From: Halobaculum rubrum
Lineage (GTDB): Archaea > Halobacteriota > Halobacteria > Halobacteriales > Haloferacaceae
Reading direction: 5' to 3'
Assembly: GCF_019880225.1 (NCBI RefSeq)
Contig: NZ_CP082284.1
Location: 1,054,001-1,118,000, forward strand
Length of the DNA: 64,000 nt
The position numbers and the translations under genes are program-made. How positions within the stretch are numbered: the first letter of the stretch is position 1; each line of letters begins with the position of its first letter. Positions 60,584 to 64,000 of this stretch are shown piece by piece. The notes under the pieces were generated by a model. That model was not told the DNA's origin and ran no database searches. It was given only the letters and a program-made list of their open reading frames with translations.

Positions 60584-63500
60584 TTACGTCGTCCGGACGT
60601 ACCCCGGCTTCGGCTCGTAGATCTCGCCTTTCGTTCGGAACTTCTCGATCTGCTTTTCGGCCTTGTCCGCGTCCATTCCGGCCTCCTCCGCGCGTTCGAG
60701 GATCGTGTCCACCGGTGCGCCGGGCTCGTCGTCGTACTCTTCGACGATCGTCTCGATCAGCTCCTTGACGCTCTTGATCCGGTCGCGCTGGCTCTTGCTG
60801 GTTCCGGTTTCGACGACATCGGCGTCGAACTGCCCCGTCTCCGGGTCGACGCCGATGTCCTGCAGACACGAGCGGACGATCTCGATGATGCGCGTGGCGT
60901 CCTCCTCCTCGACGGTGTCCGAGAGGCGCACGCGGGCGCTCGCCTCCGAGAGCCGCACGAGCGCCTCCAGCTTCCGGGCGGTGACGGGGACGGGCGCGTC
61001 CTCGTCGGCGCCCTTCGCCCGAAGGTCGACGTAGAACTCGCGGATCGCCGCCCGCGCCTCGTCGCTCATCGTCGGGTAGCAGTTGCGCTTGGCGTACGCG
61101 ATGTACTTCCGGAGGAGCTCGGCGTCGATGACGGGCGCGACCTCCTGAGTCACCTCGTCGACCTGCTCCTGGGTGAAGTTCGAGGTCGCCATCTCCGTGC
61201 GCTGGGTGTTCAACTCGCCCGCGTAGTTCGTCGTCAGGATGTGGTCGGCCAGCTTGGCGTCGTGCTCGGGGTCGGGGCTGTCGGTGACGGTGAAGATGAG
61301 GTCGAACCGGGAGACGAGTGCGGGCTCGAGGTCGATCTGCTCGCCGATCGGCTCGTACTGGTCGAAGCGGCCGTACTTGGGGTTCGCAGCGCCGAGGAGG
61401 GAGCACCGAGACTTGAGCGTCGCATTGATTCCGGCCTTGGAAATCGAGATGGAGTTGTGGAGCGCCACCCCCGAACTGACGAACGTGTTCGTCGGCTCGA
61501 CCGTGACATCGTACACCCACTCCGTCTCGTACTCACCCGCGTTCGCGACGGATTCGACGTCCGTTACGCGGTAGTACCGGAGGTCGCACCGGTCGGCGAG
61601 CGTCTCCGTCCGCCGTTCGGCCTCGTGCATTGCCTCGTGAACCGCCGTCGCCGCCCGTTCAGCCAGGCTCTCACGAGTCTCGGAGTCGTATCCGCCCTTC
61701 TCGGCGTAGTGGATTCGGCTCGTCGGTACGCCGTCCAACCGTTCCGCGAGTTGCCGCCCCGACCAACCGACCGCCGACCGGATCGCACCGAGTTCGCCCG
61801 CATGGTCGATCGTTTCGCGGACGGTTCCGATCCGTTCGTGAAGCGTCTCGATCTCCTCGGAGACGGTTTCGACGCGAACCCCGTACCCTTCATCGAGGTT
61901 CTCTCGGAACCGCCCTGTCTTTCCGAGTCCGGTAAGCGTTCGTAGTTCTCGGATCTCCCGAGCAGCGCTCGTCGGCAGTACGTCGTGATGACGCGGTGTC
62001 CGTTCGCTCCGGTCGACGAACTCCTCCGCCTGTTCGTGACGGTCGTCCGCCGGGTCGACGACCGCGTCGACGAATCGCTCGGTCGAGTCACCCATCACGT
62101 ACGTCTTCCACGAGTTCTCCGCGGCGTCGTGACGGATCCGGGAGGCGATCCCGAGCTTCGCGAGCGCGTCGGCGTAGTCGCGAGCCAATCGCTCTGAGGC
62201 CGTCGAAAAGGACATCGCCTCGCTCTCGACGCCGCCGTCGCCGGCGAACGCTCCGACGAGGAACCGTCGGATCTGATCCTCGGAGCCGCCGAGGACCCGG
62301 GCGGGAATCCGTTTTTCGCGAGCAGTGTGCATGAGTTCGGGGAAGTTCTCCTCGAACCACCGGTAGAGTTTGGTCGACACCCATCGCTGAGTTACTGTTC
62401 CCGCAGCGTTCGTCGTGTCAGTACTCTCGAACCCGAATACGCAGGACATCAGTTCGGCCATCCGCGCGAGAAGTCGTTCGTCCTGGTTCGAGAACCCGAT
62501 CTCGTGTGTCGACCCCGCGTACGAATGCCCCTCCGCGGTGAGGAAGCCGAGGATCTCGGCGAGGTCCCCACTCAGATTCTCCGGGAGCGTAACGTCGCGT
62601 TCCGTCCCGACGTGAGGCTCGTCGGCGAGGTCGACTGGCTTGGCGGAGTTCGGGAGTTTTCGGGGTGCCGGAACGAACGCTCCCTCGTCGATGTCGTTCG
62701 CGTCGACCGTTCCGATCGAACCGTCGTCGTCGACGAACATCGGGTGATCCGGAGTTACGAGTACGTCGCGGCCGTTCGAGAACGTTACACGGACGAACTC
62801 CTCGGGTGCCTCGTGTCTGCTCACTCGATCGATCGGGAGTTTCGTCGTCTCGTTCGTCTCGAAGTCGACGGAGTGAACGCGAGCGTCCTCGATCGGAAGG
62901 ATCTCACAGTCGACACCCTCTACCACGTCGTCCGAGCGTGCAGCCATTCGATCGTCCACGAACTCGCCGATCCGAACGCGTCGGCCATCCGCGAGGAACA
63001 CCTCCGATCTCGGGTGATATGACTGCTGTTCGAGCGCTTCGTGCATTGCCGACCGGTCGTTCGAATCCATCTTATCCAGCTCGTCGACGGCGGCGATCCC
63101 CTTGTCGGCGAGCACGAGCGCACCGGCCTCCAACGTCCACTGCTGGCCGTCGCCGAAATCGTCGCGAACAGCTGCAGCAGTAAGCCCTGCAGCCGAGCTG
63201 CCCTTCCCGGATGTGTAGACCGACCGCGGAGCGATGTTCTGAATGTATGAGAGCATCTGGGAGTTGTGGGAGACCACCCCGTTCGAGACGTAGCTGTGCG
63301 TTCCTTCGACTTCGAGGTCGTAGACCCACTCCTCGTTGGGTTCGACGCGTTCGATGGACTCGATCCGTTCCCACGTTCGCTTGAACGACGTAGATCGGGG
63401 CGCCGACTCCGACGTGCGAATAGCGGCCGTTCCGCCGTCGGGTAGCGGCTCTGACACGGCAGCGATCGCTGTCGATTCGGAGAGTTGGTCGGCACGAACC

Positions 63501-64000
63501 GCATGGTGGCTCTCACCTGCTTGGACGAACAGCGGATGCGACGGCGTCATCTCCAACTCTCGCCCGCTGTTCGTGCGGACCCGGAGCATCTCATCGGGTG
63601 CCTCACGCTTCCACACCTTCGTCGCCCGCCGCGACTCGATATCGCCGTTCGGTCCGAGCGACGGCACCGAGAAGTCGGCGTGGTCCCACACCCCGTCGTC
63701 AACTGGCTTCGAGTCGTCGAGATTCGACTCGACCAACTCCCGGATCGGCACGTCACGGCCGTCTGCGAGCGAGACCCGCGTGTCCCCGTCGAGACACTTC
63801 CCCGTACCCGGATCCCCTATCAGAAGCATATGTAAGTCGCCCCGGATCCGCGACCCGTCCGGGAGGTGCTTCGTCACCCCCGAGAACAGTTGAAGGATCA
63901 TCGAGAGCTTCTCCTGCTCGTAGCCGTAGATGGAGGGCGCGACCGAGGCGACCATCTCGTCGTAGATGTTCTCGTGCGTCGAGAGCTCGAGGATCTCCTG
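60584..64000 (-). CDS. mcm: Replicative DNA helicase MCM (5' part outside window), with two inteins
   Basis: The frame is open to the window edge; the AAA+ domain and C-terminus (437 extein residues) are visible. Extein motifs: SIYGYEQEKLSMILQLFSG, Walker A GDPGTGKS, ALVLADKGIAAVDELDKM (Walker B), the sensor/arginine region ALVSRFDLIFTVTDSPD, and the C-terminal winged helix ending KPGYVRTT. MCM is the replicative helicase. Two inteins interrupt it: one between Lys and Ser of Walker A, and one after EALEQQ. Both must splice out before the ATPase can work. The downstream 94-aa gene starts 5 bp after the stop. Confidence 0.95.
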   Translation of the reverse strand, partial: QEILELSTHENIYDEMVASVAPSIYGYEQEKLSMILQLFSGVTKHLPDGSRIRGDLHMLLIGDPGTGKCLDGDTRVSLADGRDVPIRELVESNLDDSKPVDDGVWDHADFSVPSLGPNGDIESRRATKVWKREAPDEMLRVRTNSGRELEMTPSHPLFVQAGESHHAVRADQLSESTAIAAVSEPLPDGGTAAIRTSESAPRSTSFKRTWERIESIERVEPNEEWVYDLEVEGTHSYVSNGVVSHNSQMLSYIQNIAPRSVYTSGKGSSAAGLTAAAVRDDFGDGQQWTLEAGALVLADKGIAAVDELDKMDSNDRSAMHEALEQQSYHPRSEVFLADGRRVRIGEFVDDRMAARSDDVVEGVDCEILPIEDARVHSVDFETNETTKLPIDRVSRHEAPEEFVRVTFSNGRDVLVTPDHPMFVDDDGSIGTVDANDIDEGAFVPAPRKLPNSAKPVDLADEPHVGTERDVTLPENLSGDLAEILGFLTAEGHSYAGSTHEIGFSNQDERLLARMAELMSCVFGFESTDTTNAAGTVTQRWVSTKLYRWFEENFPELMHTAREKRIPARVLGGSEDQIRRFLVGAFAGDGGVESEAMSFSTASERLARDYADALAKLGIASRIRHDAAENSWKTYVMGDSTERFVDAVVDPADDRHEQAEEFVDRSERTPRHHDVLPTSAAREIRELRTLTGLGKTGRFRENLDEGYGVRVETVSEEIETLHERIGTVRETIDHAGELGAIRSAVGWSGRQLAERLDGVPTSRIHYAEKGGYDSETRESLAERAATAVHEAMHEAERRTETLADRCDLRYYRVTDVESVANAGEYETEWVYDVTVEPTNTFVSSGVALHNSISISKAGINATLKSRCSLLGAANPKYGRFDQYEPIGEQIDLEPALVSRFDLIFTVTDSPDPEHDAKLADHILTTNYAGELNTQRTEMATSNFTQEQVDEVTQEVAPVIDAELLRKYIAYAKRNCYPTMSDEARAAIREFYVDLRAKGADEDAPVPVTARKLEALVRLSEASARVRLSDTVEEEDATRIIEIVRSCLQDIGVDPETGQFDADVVETGTSKSQRDRIKSVKELIETIVEEYDDEPGAPVDTILERAEEAGMDADKAEKQIEKFRTKGEIYEPKPGYVRTT
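61454..63022 (-). mobile_element. Full-length intein with LAGLIDADG endonuclease in MCM
   Basis: 523 aa. It begins with Ser instead of the more common Cys (SYHPRSEVFLADGRRV), contains block B (TPDHPMFV), two DOD endonuclease motifs (LGFLTAEGH and LVGAFAGDGG), then a probable HTH region (IRSAVGWSGRQLAERLDGV) and ends VSSGVALHN followed by extein Ser (EQQ/SISISKAG). The acidic residues of both DOD motifs are present (Glu and Asp), so it may still be an active homing element. Confidence 0.9.
63263..63796 (-). other. Mini-intein in the MCM Walker A motif
   Basis: 178 aa, starting with catalytic Cys (CLDGDTRVSLADG) and ending VVSHN followed by the extein Ser. Block A (CLDGDTRV), block B (TPSHPLFV) and blocks F/G (WVYDLEVEGTHSYVSNGVVSHN) are present; there is no homing-endonuclease region. 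The junction GDPGTGK/S disrupts the P-loop itself, a recurrent intein site because it is strictly conserved. Confidence 0.9.

Noticed and set aside
1-64000. CRISPR array or defence island
   Set aside because: No regularly spaced direct repeats and no Cas, restriction, toxin-antitoxin or similar genes were found; the only multi-copy repeats are within coding sequence or the short palindromes described.

Overview
The window is a stretch of chromosome from an extremely halophilic archaeon (class Halobacteria). The evidence is the very high GC content, acidic Asp/Glu-rich proteins, TATA elements about 25-33 nt upstream of start codons with little or no leader (leaderless transcripts), and archaeal information-processing genes (MCM, TFB, Spt5, SecE, Get3-type ArsA, FtsZ1, initiator tRNA-Met with an A1:U72 pair). 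Many families are haloarchaea-specific. The genus cannot be fixed from the sequence alone. Nearly every base is in or next to an ordinary gene. There is no prophage, insertion sequence or CRISPR array; the mobile DNA seen is two inteins in mcm.

Layout. 1-6.4 kb: the end of a fructosamine kinase, then acyl-CoA and acetate activation (AMP-forming ligase, acs) and the large subunit of methylmalonyl-CoA mutase. 6.5-16.3 kb: DNA repair and transcription genes (PolX with PHP domain, Mut7-C protein with a damaged C-terminus, NreA, a TFB without zinc-ribbon cysteines, RNase HI with its operon partner, a PadR regulator) among small haloarchaeal proteins. 16.6-25.6 kb: pyrophosphatase, AN1-rhomboid, endonuclease V, SDR, ArsA/Get3, aminotransferase, CinA, a YdjM-type membrane protein and an odd PHP protein. 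25.6-30.7 kb: ftsZ1-secE-spt5, D-aminoacyl-tRNA deacylase and a Ca/Na antiporter. 31-37 kb: aroE, an HHH protein, the overlapping pabB-pabA-pabC operon, a Rieske protein and tRNA-iMet. 37.3-41.8 kb: GtrA-like and GT2 proteins of surface glycan type and a large DUF2298 membrane protein.

41.9-50.6 kb is a compact amino-acid (very probably proline) uptake and oxidation locus: livF-G-M-H-K transporter, proline dehydrogenase, a bacterio-opsin-activator-type HTH regulator and an aldehyde dehydrogenase that fits P5C dehydrogenase. The same 14-bp perfect palindrome lies in both divergent promoter regions of this locus. This previously unannotated operator and the regulon it implies are the strongest regulatory finding here.

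50.7-54.8 kb: beta-propeller protein, PRPP synthase, two zinc-ribbon membrane proteins, uracil-DNA glycosylase and a HIT protein. 54.8-64 kb: a cluster next to the replicative helicase mcm with a MinD-like protein lacking both P-loop lysines, an HTH-like protein, a full TFB, a canonical ParA/MinD ATPase, a disordered linker-type protein, a coiled-coil protein and two small proteins. Mcm carries two inteins, a 178-aa mini-intein inside Walker A and a 523-aa endonuclease intein. The tight packing suggests a replication/partition-linked module of unknown function, the best candidate here for an undescribed system.
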